DNA of 64,000 bases from Flavobacterium sp. YJ01. Lineage in GTDB: Bacteria > Bacteroidota > Bacteroidia > Flavobacteriales > Flavobacteriaceae. Where the stretch lies: NCBI RefSeq assembly GCF_029320955.1, contig NZ_CP119757.1, forward strand, positions 2,170,001 to 2,234,000. The letters run 5' to 3'. Below the pieces are notes generated by a model. It did no database searches. It was not told the DNA's origin and saw only the letters and a list, made by a program, of their open reading frames with translations. The position numbers and the translations under genes were made by a program. Below, piece by piece: positions 27,687 to 38,000 of the stretch (within the stretch, counting starts at the first letter, position 1; each line of letters opens with the position of its first letter).

Positions 27687-28076
27687 ATGAGAATTTTAAG
27701 TCCTTCAAAAAAAATGTTATTAGCAATTACAACGATTGCTTTCTCGCACAATATTAATGCACAAGACCAAAATTTAACATTGAACCAAGACCCCAAATTT
27801 GAGCAATTGTTAAATGAGAAGCGTAAAATTAACACGTCAATAAATACAAACGATACTTACAGAATTCAAATCTTTAGCGGCAAAAGCGACGAAGCCAAGA
27901 AAACACTTTCAGATTTTAAACGAGAAAATTCTAATATCGATGGGACAATAATTTTTAACACACCAAATTACAAAGTAATTGTCGGCAATTTTAAAACTCG
28001 AATTGAAGCAGAAAGAAATTTAGCTGAAATTAAAAAACGATACAAAACTGTCTTCCTTCTTAAACCAGGCAAATAA
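27687..28076 (+). CDS. SPOR-domain secreted protein
   Basis: This is a protein of about 129 aa. The ATG at 27687 is chosen; the in-frame TTG at 27666 lies inside the promoter box. A signal peptide (about 1-26, ending NINAQ) is followed by a short linker and a C-terminal SPOR domain (about 52-125; YRIQIFSGKSDEAKKTLSDF and YKVIVGNFKTRIEAERNLAE). SPOR domains bind denuded peptidoglycan, often at division sites. It stands alone, divergent from the act operon, and ends at a bidirectional terminator shared with the DUF4920 gene. Confidence 0.88.
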   Translation: MRILSPSKKMLLAITTIAFSHNINAQDQNLTLNQDPKFEQLLNEKRKINTSINTNDTYRIQIFSGKSDEAKKTLSDFKRENSNIDGTIIFNTPNYKVIVGNFKTRIEAERNLAEIKKRYKTVFLLKPGK

Positions 28077-28090
28077 ATCATTTTAAAACA

Positions 28091-28119
28091 AAAAAAGCGG
28101 GAAATTATCCCGCTTTTTT
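28091..28119. terminator. Bidirectional terminator between convergent genes
   Basis: A 12-bp stem (28091-28102 with 28108-28119) has A and T runs at its ends. It serves the SPOR gene on plus and the DUF4920 gene on minus. Confidence 0.9.
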
Positions 28120-28143
28120 TGTTTTAAGAATACTCAAAGATGA

Positions 28144-28653
28144 CTAATTCACAACTTTAATACCACTTGCCATAAATCGTATTTCTTCTTTCGGCGTTTT
28201 AATTGCATCAATTTCTGCTTTCGATTTTTTAGCATCTTTTGCATAATGCTTTAATTCTTCTACGGAAGTAACTTTTTTCTCAGCATTTCCTTCTAGAACA
28301 ACATTTTTACCCTTTAATGCGGTTGGCACAAAAAATGAATAATCTTTCATTTTAACAAAGAAAGAAGTGCCGTCATCTGCCTTAACACTAACCCAGCAAC
28401 CTCTTTTTGGACAAACACCAGTAACCTCACCTTTTACAGCAACATTTTCAATTTTAGCTGAAGATTGCAATTTACTACTCAATTCACTAACAGAAACAGC
28501 ATTGTTTACAGAAGAACCCGAAACATCTGCCCCATAATAATCTCCTACCAATGCATTTCCCGGAGGTGGAGAAGGCTTCTCTACATCTTCTTGCGCAAGA
28601 CAAAAAGAAGAAAAGCTTAAAAACAAAACAACAGAATATATACCTAATTTCAT
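28144..28653 (-). CDS. DUF4920 domain-containing secreted protein
   Basis: This is a 169-aa protein with a signal peptide (about 1-20, ending FCLAQ). The DUF4920 domain (about 65-160) contains GVCPKRGCWVSVKADDG, whose two Cys could bind metal or form a disulfide, and SFFVPTALKGKNVVLEG. The fold is probably OB-like. Function is unknown in the family. It is a single gene with a TATTTTTG box at 28675-28682. Confidence 0.85.
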   Translation of the reverse strand: MKLGIYSVVLFLSFSSFCLAQEDVEKPSPPPGNALVGDYYGADVSGSSVNNAVSVSELSSKLQSSAKIENVAVKGEVTGVCPKRGCWVSVKADDGTSFFVKMKDYSFFVPTALKGKNVVLEGNAEKKVTSVEELKHYAKDAKKSKAEIDAIKTPKEEIRFMASGIKVVN

Positions 28654-28674
28654 TTTAAATCAATTTAATTCAAT

Positions 28675-28682
28675 CAAAAATA
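28675..28682 (-). promoter_or_regulatory. -7 box of the DUF4920 gene
   Basis: On minus, TATTTTTG exactly matches TAnnTTTG, 22 bp before the ATG. No clear -33 TTTG is found at the expected distance. Confidence 0.4.
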
Positions 28683-28731
28683 ACATTAAAACTTGAAATA
28701 AATTATAGCAGGACAAATAAATTCTTTTCAC

Positions 28732-28765
28732 AAAAAAAGTCTCAATTTTCATTGAGACTTTTTTT
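28732..28765 (-). terminator. Terminator of the rimP-nusA-infB operon
   Basis: A perfect 15-bp stem (28732-28746 with 28751-28765) with a TTTC loop ends in a long T-run on minus, 15 bp after the infB stop. Confidence 0.92.
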
Positions 28766-28780
28766 TATAATGATTGAATT

Positions 28781-31660
28781 TTATTTCAATTTCTTTTTAA
28801 TTGCTACTTCGTGATAAGCTTCAATAACATCATTAATTTCAATATCATTAAATCCTTTAATTTGAATACCACAATCATAACCTTTCGTTACCTCTTTAAC
28901 ATCGTCTTTGAAACGTTTTAAAGCCACAAGCTCACCTGTATGAACCACAACTCCGTCTCTAATAACCCTGATCTTGGAAGTTCTTAAGATTTTACCATCA
29001 GTAACCATACATCCAGCGATTGAACCCACCTTAGAAATTTTGAAAATCTCACGAATTTCTGCGTTTCCTAAAACTTCTTCTTTCATCTCTGGCGCCAACA
29101 TTCCTTCCATTGCATCTTTCAAGTCATCGATAGCTGCATAGATAATAGAGTAATAACGGATATCGATTTCTTCTTTATCTGCAAGTTGTCTGGCATTTCC
29201 AGCAGGACGAACATTGAATCCGATAATAATAGCATCTGACGCAGAAGCTAAGTTAACATCGGTTTCTGTAATTGCGCCAACTCCTTTATGGATGATATTA
29301 ATTTGAACTTCTTCGGTAGAAAGTTTAGAGAACGAATCTGATAATGCTTCAACAGATCCATCAACATCCCCTTTAAGGATTACGTTCAATTCTTTAAACT
29401 GTCCAAGAGCGATACGACGACCGATCTCATCAAGTGTAATATGTCTTTGTGTACGAACTGATTGTTCACGCATTAATTGAGAACGCTTAGAAGCAATTTG
29501 TTTAGCCTCTTTTTCATCTTCAAAAACATTGAATTTATCACCAGCTGTTGCAGCTCCATCCAAACCTAAAACTGATACTGGCGTTGAAGGACCTGCAGAT
29601 AAAACTGTATGCCCTCTTTCGTCATGCATTGCTTTAACTTTTCCATGGTGCTTTCCAGCCAACATGTAATCCCCAATTTTCAATGTCCCTTGTTGAACTA
29701 AAATTGTAGAAACATATCCTTTTCCTTTATCAAGGAAAGCTTCAACAACTGTTCCTTGAGCAGCTTTATTTGGATTTGCTTTTAAATCTAAGATTTCAGC
29801 TTCTAATAAAACTTTCTCTAATAATTCTTTAACTCCTGTTCCAACTTTTGCAGAAATATCATGTGATTGAATTTTTCCACCCCAATCTTCAACAAGTAAA
29901 TTCATACCAGCCAAACGCTCTTTAATTTTATCAACATTTGCGTTTGGTTTATCAATTTTATTGATTGCAAATATAATTGGTACTCCCGCAGCTTGTGCGT
30001 GAGAAATTGCTTCTTTTGTTTGTGGCATGATATCATCATCCGCCGCAACAACAATAATGGCAATATCTGTAACTTGAGCTCCACGCGCACGCATCGCGGT
30101 AAACGCCTCGTGACCTGGTGTATCTAAGAATGCAATTTTTTGACCATTATCTAAAGTTACACCATAAGCTCCAATGTGCTGTGTAATACCTCCAGACTCA
30201 CCCGCGATCACATTTTCTTTACGAATATAATCTAGTAAAGATGTTTTACCGTGATCGACGTGTCCCATTACAGTAACAATTGGTGCTCTAGTAACTAAAT
30301 CTTCTTCTTTATCTTCAACTACCTCAATAGCTTCTTCAATATCAACCGTGATAAATTCAACTTCATAACCAAACTCATCTGCTACAATTGTTAGAGTTTC
30401 AGCATCAAGACGTTGATTCATGGTAACCATGATTCCAAGAGACATACAAGTTCCAATTACTTTAGTAATCGGCACATCCATCATAATAGCAATTTCTCCT
30501 ACTGTAACGAATTCTGTAACCTTAATAGTTTTACTTCCTTCATCAAGAGCTCTTTGCTCATCATCAGATTTCTGACGGTGTGTTTCTCTTTTATCTCTTC
30601 TATATTTAGCCGCTTTAGATTTACCTCCTTTACCTTGAAGTTTTTCAAGAGTTTCTCTAATTTGGTTTTTTACTTCTTCTTCTGTCGGCTCAACTTTAGC
30701 AACAATTGCAGGACGGTTTCCTTTTACAAAACCTGGCCTCTGACTTCTGTTTGCATTAAAGCCTCCACCATTATTATTTGGCGTAATTTTATTTGGATTT
30801 GGCGTTCCAGGCGCGTTATTACCCGCAACAGGTTTTGGCGCTCCAGGCGCACCTGGTTTTGGAGCTATTCTTTTACGCTTATTTTTATTTGCATTATTAC
30901 CGCCTACTCCAGGAGTTCCAGGCTTATTATTTTGAGCCGCTTTAGGATCTTCCTTCTTTTTCTTAGGTTTATTGAATTGAGATAAATCAATTGTCTGCCC
31001 AGTAAGAGTAGTTCCTGAAAGTTTTTGATATTGCGTTGTAATAGTTTCTTCTGAAGTTGTTGGATCTGTAGACACAATCGGTTCTTGCGCAACTTTAGAA
31101 GATTCAACTTTAGCCTCTTTTTTCTCAGTAATAACAGGTTCTTCTTTTTTGGTTTCTGAAACTGGAGGAGTTACCACCGGTTCCGACTTTACCGTTTCAT
31201 TTTGAACAGGTTTCTCTGGTTGCACAGGTGCAACAACAGCTTTTGGCTCTTCAGCCTTAACTGTTTCCTCAGAAGGAGTAATCGCAGGTTTTTTTGGATT
31301 TAAGTCAATTTTTCCAACTTGCACAGGTCCCGAAACAACCGCTCTCGCTTTGATTATTTCTTGCTGCTTTTGACGCTCTTCTTCTTGTCTGCGTTTGTCT
31401 TCAATCTCTTTCTCACGTTCTACACGTAATGCTTCTTTTTCTTTTCTTTTTTCTTCTCCAACCTCTTTAGAAGCCTCTTTATTCCCCTTATCGCCCGCAA
31501 ATTGGCTTTGAAGGATATTAAATTCACTATCAGAAATTTTTGCATTTGGATTTGCATCAATAGCAATTCCCTTATCTTTTAGATAATCTACAGCTCTTTC
31601 TAACGAAATATTTAATTCCCTTAAAACCTTGTTTATTCTTATTACTCTCTCTTCAGACAT
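28781..31660 (-). CDS. infB: Translation initiation factor IF-2
   Basis: This 959-aa GTPase brings fMet-tRNA to the ribosome. The N-terminus has the IF2_N helical module ([22 protein letters not shown]), followed by a long charged, Pro/Glu/Lys-rich linker (about 55-330), a second IF2_N-like region near 380-450, and the GTPase domain. G-motifs: GHVDHGKT (about 470), DTPGHEAF and NKID. The C-terminal domains include the fMet-tRNA-binding C2 part. It is the last gene of rimP-nusA-infB, 60 bp after nusA. Confidence 0.97.
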   Translation of the reverse strand: MSEERVIRINKVLRELNISLERAVDYLKDKGIAIDANPNAKISDSEFNILQSQFAGDKGNKEASKEVGEEKRKEKEALRVEREKEIEDKRRQEEERQKQQEIIKARAVVSGPVQVGKIDLNPKKPAITPSEETVKAEEPKAVVAPVQPEKPVQNETVKSEPVVTPPVSETKKEEPVITEKKEAKVESSKVAQEPIVSTDPTTSEETITTQYQKLSGTTLTGQTIDLSQFNKPKKKKEDPKAAQNNKPGTPGVGGNNANKNKRKRIAPKPGAPGAPKPVAGNNAPGTPNPNKITPNNNGGGFNANRSQRPGFVKGNRPAIVAKVEPTEEEVKNQIRETLEKLQGKGGKSKAAKYRRDKRETHRQKSDDEQRALDEGSKTIKVTEFVTVGEIAIMMDVPITKVIGTCMSLGIMVTMNQRLDAETLTIVADEFGYEVEFITVDIEEAIEVVEDKEEDLVTRAPIVTVMGHVDHGKTSLLDYIRKENVIAGESGGITQHIGAYGVTLDNGQKIAFLDTPGHEAFTAMRARGAQVTDIAIIVVAADDDIMPQTKEAISHAQAAGVPIIFAINKIDKPNANVDKIKERLAGMNLLVEDWGGKIQSHDISAKVGTGVKELLEKVLLEAEILDLKANPNKAAQGTVVEAFLDKGKGYVSTILVQQGTLKIGDYMLAGKHHGKVKAMHDERGHTVLSAGPSTPVSVLGLDGAATAGDKFNVFEDEKEAKQIASKRSQLMREQSVRTQRHITLDEIGRRIALGQFKELNVILKGDVDGSVEALSDSFSKLSTEEVQINIIHKGVGAITETDVNLASASDAIIIGFNVRPAGNARQLADKEEIDIRYYSIIYAAIDDLKDAMEGMLAPEMKEEVLGNAEIREIFKISKVGSIAGCMVTDGKILRTSKIRVIRDGVVVHTGELVALKRFKDDVKEVTKGYDCGIQIKGFNDIEINDVIEAYHEVAIKKKLK

Positions 31661-31720
31661 ATAACCTTTTTATTATTACCTTTTTCGTTGTGTTGTTAGA
31701 GCCAGATGTTCAGCTATTGC

Positions 31721-32974
31721 CTAGCTATCAAACTCTTCTTTTAGTATCTTCATAACATCTAGAATAGTTTCCTCTTCTAAATCTGTTCTTCTTACTAAAT
31801 CTTCTACGTCGTGTTTCAAGATACTTTTTGCAGTATCCAAACCTATCTTAGCAAACTCTTCAATTACCCATTCTTCGATTTCATCTGAAAACTCTGTTAA
31901 TTCAACATCATCTTCATCCGCAACTGTACCAGCAACATCACCTTCACGGATTACATCCAATTCATAACCTGTCAATTGACCTGCTAATTTAATGTTGTGA
32001 CCTCCTCTACCGATTGCTTTAGAAACCTCTTCTAATTTCAAGAAAACTTCAGCTCTTTTATTTTCTTCATCAATTTTAATAGAAGAAACTTTTGCAGGGC
32101 TTAATGCTCTTGTAATAAACAATTGAATATTGTTTGTATAGTTTATAACGTCAATATTTTCATTTCCTAACTCGCGAACAATTCCATGAATACGAGAACC
32201 TTTCATTCCAACGCAAGCTCCAACTGGATCAATTCTATCATCATAAGAATCAACAGCTACTTTTGCTTTTTCTCCAGGAATACGAACTACATTTTTAACT
32301 GTAATTAATCCGTCGAAAACTTCTGGAATTTCTTGCTCAAACAATTTTTCCAAGAACTTTTCTGAAGTTCTAGACATAATAATTTGAGGTTTATTTCCTT
32401 TTAATTCCACACTTTCAATAATTCCACGAACGTTATCTCCTTTACGGAAAAAGTCAGATGGAATTTGTTTTTCTTTCGGAAGAACAATTTCATTTCCTTC
32501 ATCATCAACCAAGATAACTACTCTAGGACGCACGTGATGTACTTCTGCTGTATAAATATCACCGATAATATCTTTAAACTGTTTGTAAAGATTAGTATTA
32601 TCGTGTTCGTGAATTTTAGATATTAAGTTTTGACGAAGCGCTAAAATAGCTCTTCTTCCTAAATCAATCAATTTAACTTCTTCAGAAACTTCTTCGCCAA
32701 TTTCAAAATCCGCCTCAATCATTCTTGCTTCGGTCAAGGTAATTTCTTCGTTTTCAAAATCCAGATCTTCATCAGCAACGATTACTCTTCTTCTCCATAT
32801 CTCCATATCTCCTTTATCAGGATTTATAATAATATCGAAGTTATCATCAGATCCGTATTTTTTCTTCAATGCATTTCTAAACACATCCTCTAAAATTGCC
32901 ATAAGCGTTACACGATCAATAAGTTTATTATCTTTAAACTCTGAGAATGAATCGATTAATGCTAAATTTTCCAT
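31721..32974 (-). CDS. nusA: Transcription termination/antitermination factor NusA
   Basis: This is a 417-aa RNA-polymerase-binding factor. It has the N-terminal NusA domain (about 1-125), an S1 domain (about 135-200; VEVHHVRPRVVILVDD-type strand region) and two KH domains with GACVGMKGSRIHGIVREL and AIGRGGHNIKLAGQLTG. A short acidic C-terminal tail replaces the repeats of the longer E. coli protein, as usual outside Gammaproteobacteria. The gene lies 19 bp after rimP, consistent with possible NusA feedback on the operon leader. Confidence 0.96.
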   Translation of the reverse strand: MENLALIDSFSEFKDNKLIDRVTLMAILEDVFRNALKKKYGSDDNFDIIINPDKGDMEIWRRRVIVADEDLDFENEEITLTEARMIEADFEIGEEVSEEVKLIDLGRRAILALRQNLISKIHEHDNTNLYKQFKDIIGDIYTAEVHHVRPRVVILVDDEGNEIVLPKEKQIPSDFFRKGDNVRGIIESVELKGNKPQIIMSRTSEKFLEKLFEQEIPEVFDGLITVKNVVRIPGEKAKVAVDSYDDRIDPVGACVGMKGSRIHGIVRELGNENIDVINYTNNIQLFITRALSPAKVSSIKIDEENKRAEVFLKLEEVSKAIGRGGHNIKLAGQLTGYELDVIREGDVAGTVADEDDVELTEFSDEIEEWVIEEFAKIGLDTAKSILKHDVEDLVRRTDLEEETILDVMKILKEEFDS

Positions 32975-32993
32975 GCGAATTCTTTAATTAAAA

Positions 32994-33458
32994 TTAAAAT
33001 GTTACTGTAACAACTGCCTCTTTAATTTCTGTATAAGGTATTTGTTGCTCTTTTTGAACTGTTTCTTTTCCTTTTCCTACTTTTTTTGGTTCCCTTGCTT
33101 TCCAAGACAAAATTATAAAAACATCGTTAGCTTCTATCAATTCTGCTTCAATTTTTTCAGTATTTGTAGTAACAATCAGCGTTCTACCAATATTTTTCTT
33201 GTATTGTCTTATCAATTTCAAAGGCGATCCTACTCCAACTGACGCTACTTCAAGCGAAAAATCCTGTTCTTCACGATCTAGATTATTCTCGATTGCACGA
33301 CTAATATCAATACAATCCTGCAGTGCCACTCCATTATCCCCGTCTAAACCAACGCTAATCTTAAAAGAATCCGAAACAGCAAGATCAATCAAAAAGATTG
33401 ATGGCTTTTCCAGAAGAGCTTCTGTAATTAATCCGTTTACTTTTTCTTTGAATGTCAT
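32994..33458 (-). CDS. rimP: Ribosome maturation factor RimP
   Basis: This is a protein of about 154 aa for 30S subunit maturation. The N-terminal domain includes [14 protein letters not shown] and [15 protein letters not shown], typical of RimP (a Pro is usual near the 'PG' position, here VG). The C-terminal SH3-like domain ends with [10 protein letters not shown]. The ATG at 33458 is preferred. An in-frame ATG at 33494 would translate through a GC-rich hairpin (33472-33492) and add 12 unrelated residues. First gene of rimP-nusA-infB. Confidence 0.9.
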   Translation of the reverse strand: MTFKEKVNGLITEALLEKPSIFLIDLAVSDSFKISVGLDGDNGVALQDCIDISRAIENNLDREEQDFSLEVASVGVGSPLKLIRQYKKNIGRTLIVTTNTEKIEAELIEANDVFIILSWKAREPKKVGKGKETVQKEQQIPYTEIKEAVVTVTF

Positions 33459-33471
33459 AATTTTATAAAAA

Positions 33472-33492
33472 GAGGGGACACTTAGTCCCCTC
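33472..33492 (-). terminator. Terminator-like attenuator hairpin in the rimP leader
   Basis: Minus strand: GAGGGGAC pairs perfectly with GTCCCCTC around a TAAGT loop, then a T5 run begins one base later. It lies between the predicted promoter (33521-33549) and the rimP ATG (33458), so readthrough would be needed for operon expression. Confidence 0.65.
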
Positions 33493-33520
33493 ATTATTTA
33501 GATTTTAATAAATAACTGTG

Positions 33521-33549
33521 CAAATATAGTGTTTTTTTTATAAATCAAA
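33521..33549 (-). promoter_or_regulatory. Promoter of the rimP-nusA-infB operon
   Basis: Minus strand TTTG (33546-33549), 17 bp, TATATTTG (33521-33528), both exact boxes. The predicted leader is about 55 nt and contains the attenuator-like hairpin. Confidence 0.55.
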
Positions 33550-33632
33550 TAAATTGATTGCTCTAAAAATATTTCTTACCTTTATAAGAGCATTAAAACA
33601 GAGAATTATTCATATTATTTAACTTTAAAATT

Positions 33633-34457
33633 ATGAAACGAATTTTAGTACCTACCGACTTCTCAGAACACGCAGAAGATGCTTTAAAAGTTGCCTCCCA
33701 AATCGCAAAAAAAAATAATTCTGAGATTATCATCCTGCACATGCTCGAATTACCACATCAATCAAACGATGCTATTATGGGCGGAATCAGCATTCCTGAA
33801 AGCATGCTTTTTATGAAAAAAGCAAACGAAATGCTTGATGAAGTTTCTTCAAGATCTTATCTTGACGGAATATCAATAACCGAAGTTGTAAAAATGGACA
33901 AACCAATACATGGCATAACGCAAATAAGCAAAGATTATGAAGTCGACCTAATTATCATGGGTTCTCACGGATCGTCTGGCATCGAAGAATTACTTATTGG
34001 TTCTAACACCGAAAAAGTTGTCCGCAATTCTGAAATTCCTGTTTTAATCATCAAGAAAAACATTTCAAATTTCGACGCCGCTAATATTGTTTTTGCATCT
34101 GATTTTTCTGAAGAAGCAAAAAAACCGTTTAAAAAACTTTTAAATTTCACTCAATTATTTGATTCAAAACTACATTTAGTAAACATTTGCACTCCAAACA
34201 GTTTCAAACCTACTCACGTTGCAGAAAAAGCAATGAATGATTTTGCTTCTCAATTTGACATTAGCAATTATACCACTCAAATTTATAACGACACTAATAT
34301 CGAAAAAGGAATTATTAATTTTTCTAATAAAATAAATGCCGACATCATAGGAATGTGTACGCACGGCAGAACAGGTTTTGCGCACTTTTTTAACGGAAGC
34401 ATTAGCGAAGGATTAGTCAATCATGCTGTTAGACCGGTAATCACTTTAAAAATATAA
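33633..34457 (+). CDS. Universal stress protein with two tandem UspA domains
   Basis: This 274-aa cytoplasmic protein has two Usp folds. Domain 1 (1-148) starts MKRILVPTDFSEHAEDALKVA and ends with the nucleotide-loop motif GSHGSSGIEELLIGSNTEKV. Domain 2 (about 149-274) starts IVFASDFSEEAKKP and has GMCTHGRTGFAHFFNGSISEG. The GxHGxxG-9-G(S/N) loops suggest ATP binding in both halves. It is a single gene; a TACCTTTA sequence at 33577-33584 is a possible -7 box. Role in stress survival is inferred from the family. Confidence 0.92.
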   Translation: MKRILVPTDFSEHAEDALKVASQIAKKNNSEIIILHMLELPHQSNDAIMGGISIPESMLFMKKANEMLDEVSSRSYLDGISITEVVKMDKPIHGITQISKDYEVDLIIMGSHGSSGIEELLIGSNTEKVVRNSEIPVLIIKKNISNFDAANIVFASDFSEEAKKPFKKLLNFTQLFDSKLHLVNICTPNSFKPTHVAEKAMNDFASQFDISNYTTQIYNDTNIEKGIINFSNKINADIIGMCTHGRTGFAHFFNGSISEGLVNHAVRPVITLKI

Positions 34458-34487
34458 GGAAATAAAAAAATAATTTTAGCACATAAA

Positions 34488-34518
34488 AAAAAGCCTCTCA
34501 TTCCTGAGAGGCTTTTTA
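34488..34518. terminator. Terminator between usp and the first tRNA-Gln
   Basis: AAAGCCTCTCA pairs with TGAGAGGCTTT around TTCC. It can end usp on plus and the tRNA on minus. Confidence 0.8.
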
Positions 34519-34520
34519 TG

Positions 34521-34591
34521 TTGGTCTACTAGGACTCGAACCTAGAAAGACGGCACCAAAAACCGTAGTGTTACCATTACACCATAGACCA
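34521..34591 (-). tRNA. tRNA-Gln (anticodon TTG), copy 1
   Basis: This 71-nt cloverleaf reads on minus. The acceptor TGGTCTA pairs with TAGACCA, with discriminator A. The anticodon stem ACGGT/GCCGT encloses loop TTTTGGT, giving anticodon TTG. The T arm contains GGTTCGAGTCC. CCA is not encoded. It has its own promoter and terminator and is repeated 180 bp away. Confidence 0.95.
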
Positions 34592-34611
34592 GCAGTGCTG
34601 TTAAGCGGGTG

Positions 34612-34642
34612 CAAAATTAAAACTTTATTTAGTTTATGCAAA
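34612..34642 (-). promoter_or_regulatory. Promoter of tRNA-Gln copy 1
   Basis: Minus strand TTTG (34639-34642), exactly 19 bp, TAATTTTG (34612-34619). An ideal consensus promoter about 20 nt upstream of the mature tRNA end. Confidence 0.75.
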
Positions 34643-34667
34643 TTTTAAAACAACTTTTTTTGCATAA

Positions 34668-34698
34668 AAAAAAGCCTCTCATTTCTGAGAGACTTTTC
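34668..34698 (-). terminator. Terminator of tRNA-Gln copy 2
   Basis: AAAGCCTCTCA followed by TGAGAGACTTT forms the same hairpin as after copy 1, with one mismatch, immediately downstream of the second tRNA on minus. Confidence 0.75.
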
Positions 34699-34700
34699 TG

Positions 34701-34771
34701 TTGGTCTACTAGGACTCGAACCTAGAAAGACGGCACCAAAAACCGTAGTGTTACCATTACACCATAGACCA
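34701..34771 (-). tRNA. tRNA-Gln (anticodon TTG), copy 2
   Basis: Identical to copy 1 over all 71 nt, at exactly 180-bp offset. Same anticodon TTG, discriminator A and no encoded CCA. It arose by tandem duplication of a promoter-tRNA-terminator unit. Confidence 0.95.
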
Positions 34772-34791
34772 GCAGTGCTGTAAAGCGAGTG

Positions 34792-34822
34792 CAAATTTAA
34801 GGCTTTATTTAGTTTTCGCAAA
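34792..34822 (-). promoter_or_regulatory. Promoter of tRNA-Gln copy 2
   Basis: Minus strand TTTG (34819-34822), exactly 19 bp, TAAATTTG (34792-34799). Same geometry as copy 1, although the intervening bases have diverged. Confidence 0.75.
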
Positions 34823-35016
34823 CTTTTTAGCTAAAAAAAATATTTTTTTTAGCTTTTTTTCACTTTCAAATTTTCTTCAACACGCAAAACACTTCATACA
34901 CAATAAATTACTATCGCTAGATACTTTTATAGAATTTTTTGTTAATGCTCTATTCTTTACATAAAAAAACATTTTCTTTGTAGGATAGAAAACTTTCAAA
35001 TTTTTAACACCTAAAT

Positions 35017-38000
35017 ATGGCACAATTCAATTTCAATAAATGGAATACAATTATTGGTTGGTTTGCATTTGCAATCGCTTTAATTACTTACACATTAACA
35101 GTTGAACCTACAATGAGCTTTTGGGATTGCGGAGAATATATTGCAACCGCAGCCAAACTTGAAGTAGGTCACCCTCCAGGAGCTCCACTTTTTCAGATGA
35201 TGGGCGCATTTTTTGCAATGTTTGCAATAGATGCCAAACATGTCGCTCTTATGGTTAACATGATGTCTGTTTTTTCTAGCGCATTTACCATATTATTTAT
35301 GTTCTGGTCTTCTTCTATGATCTTAAAAAAGATTGTGGCTCGTTTTGCAGAAATCGACCAAAACAATTCGATTGTTATTTTAGGAAGTTCTTTTGTTGGA
35401 GCTTTAGCTTACACATTCTCCGATAGTTTCTGGTTTAATGCGGTTGAAGCCGAAGTTTACGCGATGGCTTCTTTATTAATTGCATTGCTTTTCTGGCTTG
35501 GTTTACGTTGGGAACAAGATATGGATAAACCTAAAGGGAACAAATGGCTTTTAATTATTTCTTTAGTTGTTGGTCTTTCTTTTGGAGTTCACTTTATGGC
35601 TCTTCTTACAATTCCTTCCATCGGATTTTTATACTATTTTAAACATTACGAAAAAGTAACAATCAAAAATTTCATCATTGCAAACCTTGTGGTTGTTGGA
35701 ATTTTATTATTTATTTTCATTTTACTTCTTCCGTTAACTATGGCATTTTTCGGAAAAACCGAAATTTTCATGGTAAACAGCATGGGACTTCCTTTTAACT
35801 CAGGAACTATTTTCGTTGCCCTACTATTTATCGCTTTCTTCTATTTTGGATTAAAATACACTAAGCAAAAAGGATTAATATTCTACAATACTATTATCTT
35901 ATGCATTTTATTCATTTTGATTGGTTTCTCAACTTGGTTAATGCTTCCTGTCAGAGCAAACGCTAATACAGTTATCAACGAAAACAAACCTTCAGATGCT
36001 ACAGAGGTTTTAGCTTATTACAATCGTGAACAATATGGTGTAAATCCATTGTTTTACGGACCTCAATATACTGAGGTTTATGCCGGACTTGATGCTAAAA
36101 ACCCATATTCGGATAAAAAACCAAACTACGAAAGAGATTATAAAACAGGTAAATACGTTATTACCAACAATTATAAAAATGCAGAGCAGAATTCTGATGA
36201 CAATCAAAAAACTTTTCTGCCTAGATTATGGAGCACCGAAACATCTCATATTCAGAATTATATCAACTTTACAAGTCCTCCTAAATTCCGAATTAACCTA
36301 AATTACAATTATGATGAAGAATTGGCAAAATACGGAATTGATGCAAGCCAATTAAGCGAAGACGAATACAATAAAGCTACAGCTCAATTGCGCAACGAAG
36401 TTGAAAAAACAGTTTCTGAATTTAGAAAAGCTTACGCTCAAAAACAAATTGACAACGAGGGTTATGTTAAATTCTTAAGCAGCTACAAAGATTATTTAAT
36501 TATAGAAAAACCTTCTGCTGGAGACAACTTTAGTTTTATGTTCGAATATCAGTTCGGATATATGTATTGGAGATATTTGATGTGGAATTTTGTTGGACGT
36601 CAGAATGACATTCAAGGTAAATATGACAATCTAGATGGAAACTGGATTAGTGGTATCAAACCTTTAGATTCAATTCATTTAGGTTCTCAGGATAATTTAC
36701 CTGCTGACGTATTAAACAATAAAGGAAGAAATGTTTATTATTTCCTTCCTTTCATTTTAGGTTTAATAGGATTAATGTATCATGCAAATAAAGATTTGAA
36801 AAGCTTCTACGTGCTTTTAGCGTTGTTTTTATTTACAGGGATTGCATTAAAAATATACTTAAACGAAAGACCTTTTGAACCTCGTGAAAGAGATTATGCA
36901 CTTGTAGGTTCGTTTTATGTTTTTGCCATCTGGATTGGTTTTGGAGTTTATTCGCTTTACGAAAGTTTCCAGAAATATGTTGCTCCAAAAATTGCTGGAC
37001 CAGTAATTATTGCTGGAAGTTTGTTGGCTGCTCCTATTTTAATGGCTTCTCAAAACTGGGATGATCACGATAGATCTGGCAGATATACAGCTGTTGCAAT
37101 GGCAAAAGCTTATTTAAGTTCTTGTGATAAAGATGCTATTTTATTTACAATCGGAGATAATGACACATTCCCACTTTGGTATGCGCAAGAAATTGAACAC
37201 TTCAGAACGGATGTTAAGATTGTAAATACGAGTCTATTTATGACAGATTGGTATATCGACCAGATGAAAGCTAAGTCGTACGAATCTAATCCGCTTCCTA
37301 TTTCTTTTGAGCACAAACAATATGTAGGAGACAATCTGGACTATACAGCTTACATTCAAAAAATTGATACTCGTTGGAATATTAAGGATTTTATCGATTT
37401 TATTAAAAATCCTAAATCAACTGTAGGATTGCAAAATGGGCAAACAATTCATTTTTATCCAACAAATAAAATTAGAGTGAATGTTGACAAAAACGCCATC
37501 ATTCAAAATAAAATTGTTAATCCAAAATACCATGATTCTATCGTTCCTTATTTAGATATAGACATCAAAGGAAGTGCTTTATACAAAAACCGCTTAATGA
37601 TGCTTGACATCTTAGCTAATAATAATTGGAAAAGACCAATTTACTTTAGTGGAGGTGCATTTGACGACGAGGATTATTTATGGCTAAAAGACTATTTACA
37701 GTTAGATGGAATGGTTTACAAATTGGTGCCTATAAAAACTACTCCTTCTAAAGATGGTGGCCCATTAGATATGGGACAAATTGATTCAGAAAAAATGTAT
37801 GACATTGTAATGAAATGGGATTGGGGAAATAGTAACAGAAACATCTATCACGATCCAGAAACAAGAAGAAACAGCATTACATACCGTACTAATCTTTCTA
37901 GATTAATGAATCAGCTTATTGAAGAAGGCAAAATTGATAAAGCTAAAAATGTAATAAATTTAGCAATGACAAAAATGCCTTTAGACAAGTATGGCTATTA

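Noticed and set aside
30413..30985. 190-aa plus-strand ORF opposite infB
   Set aside because: It is opposite the Lys/Glu-rich IF-2 linker; its composition (Phe/Ser/Arg) is the complement of that low-complexity sequence.
33458..33494. Longer rimP start at the ATG at 33494
   Set aside because: The extra 12 codons consist of the terminator-like hairpin; RimP begins naturally at MTFKEK. Leader translation remains possible.
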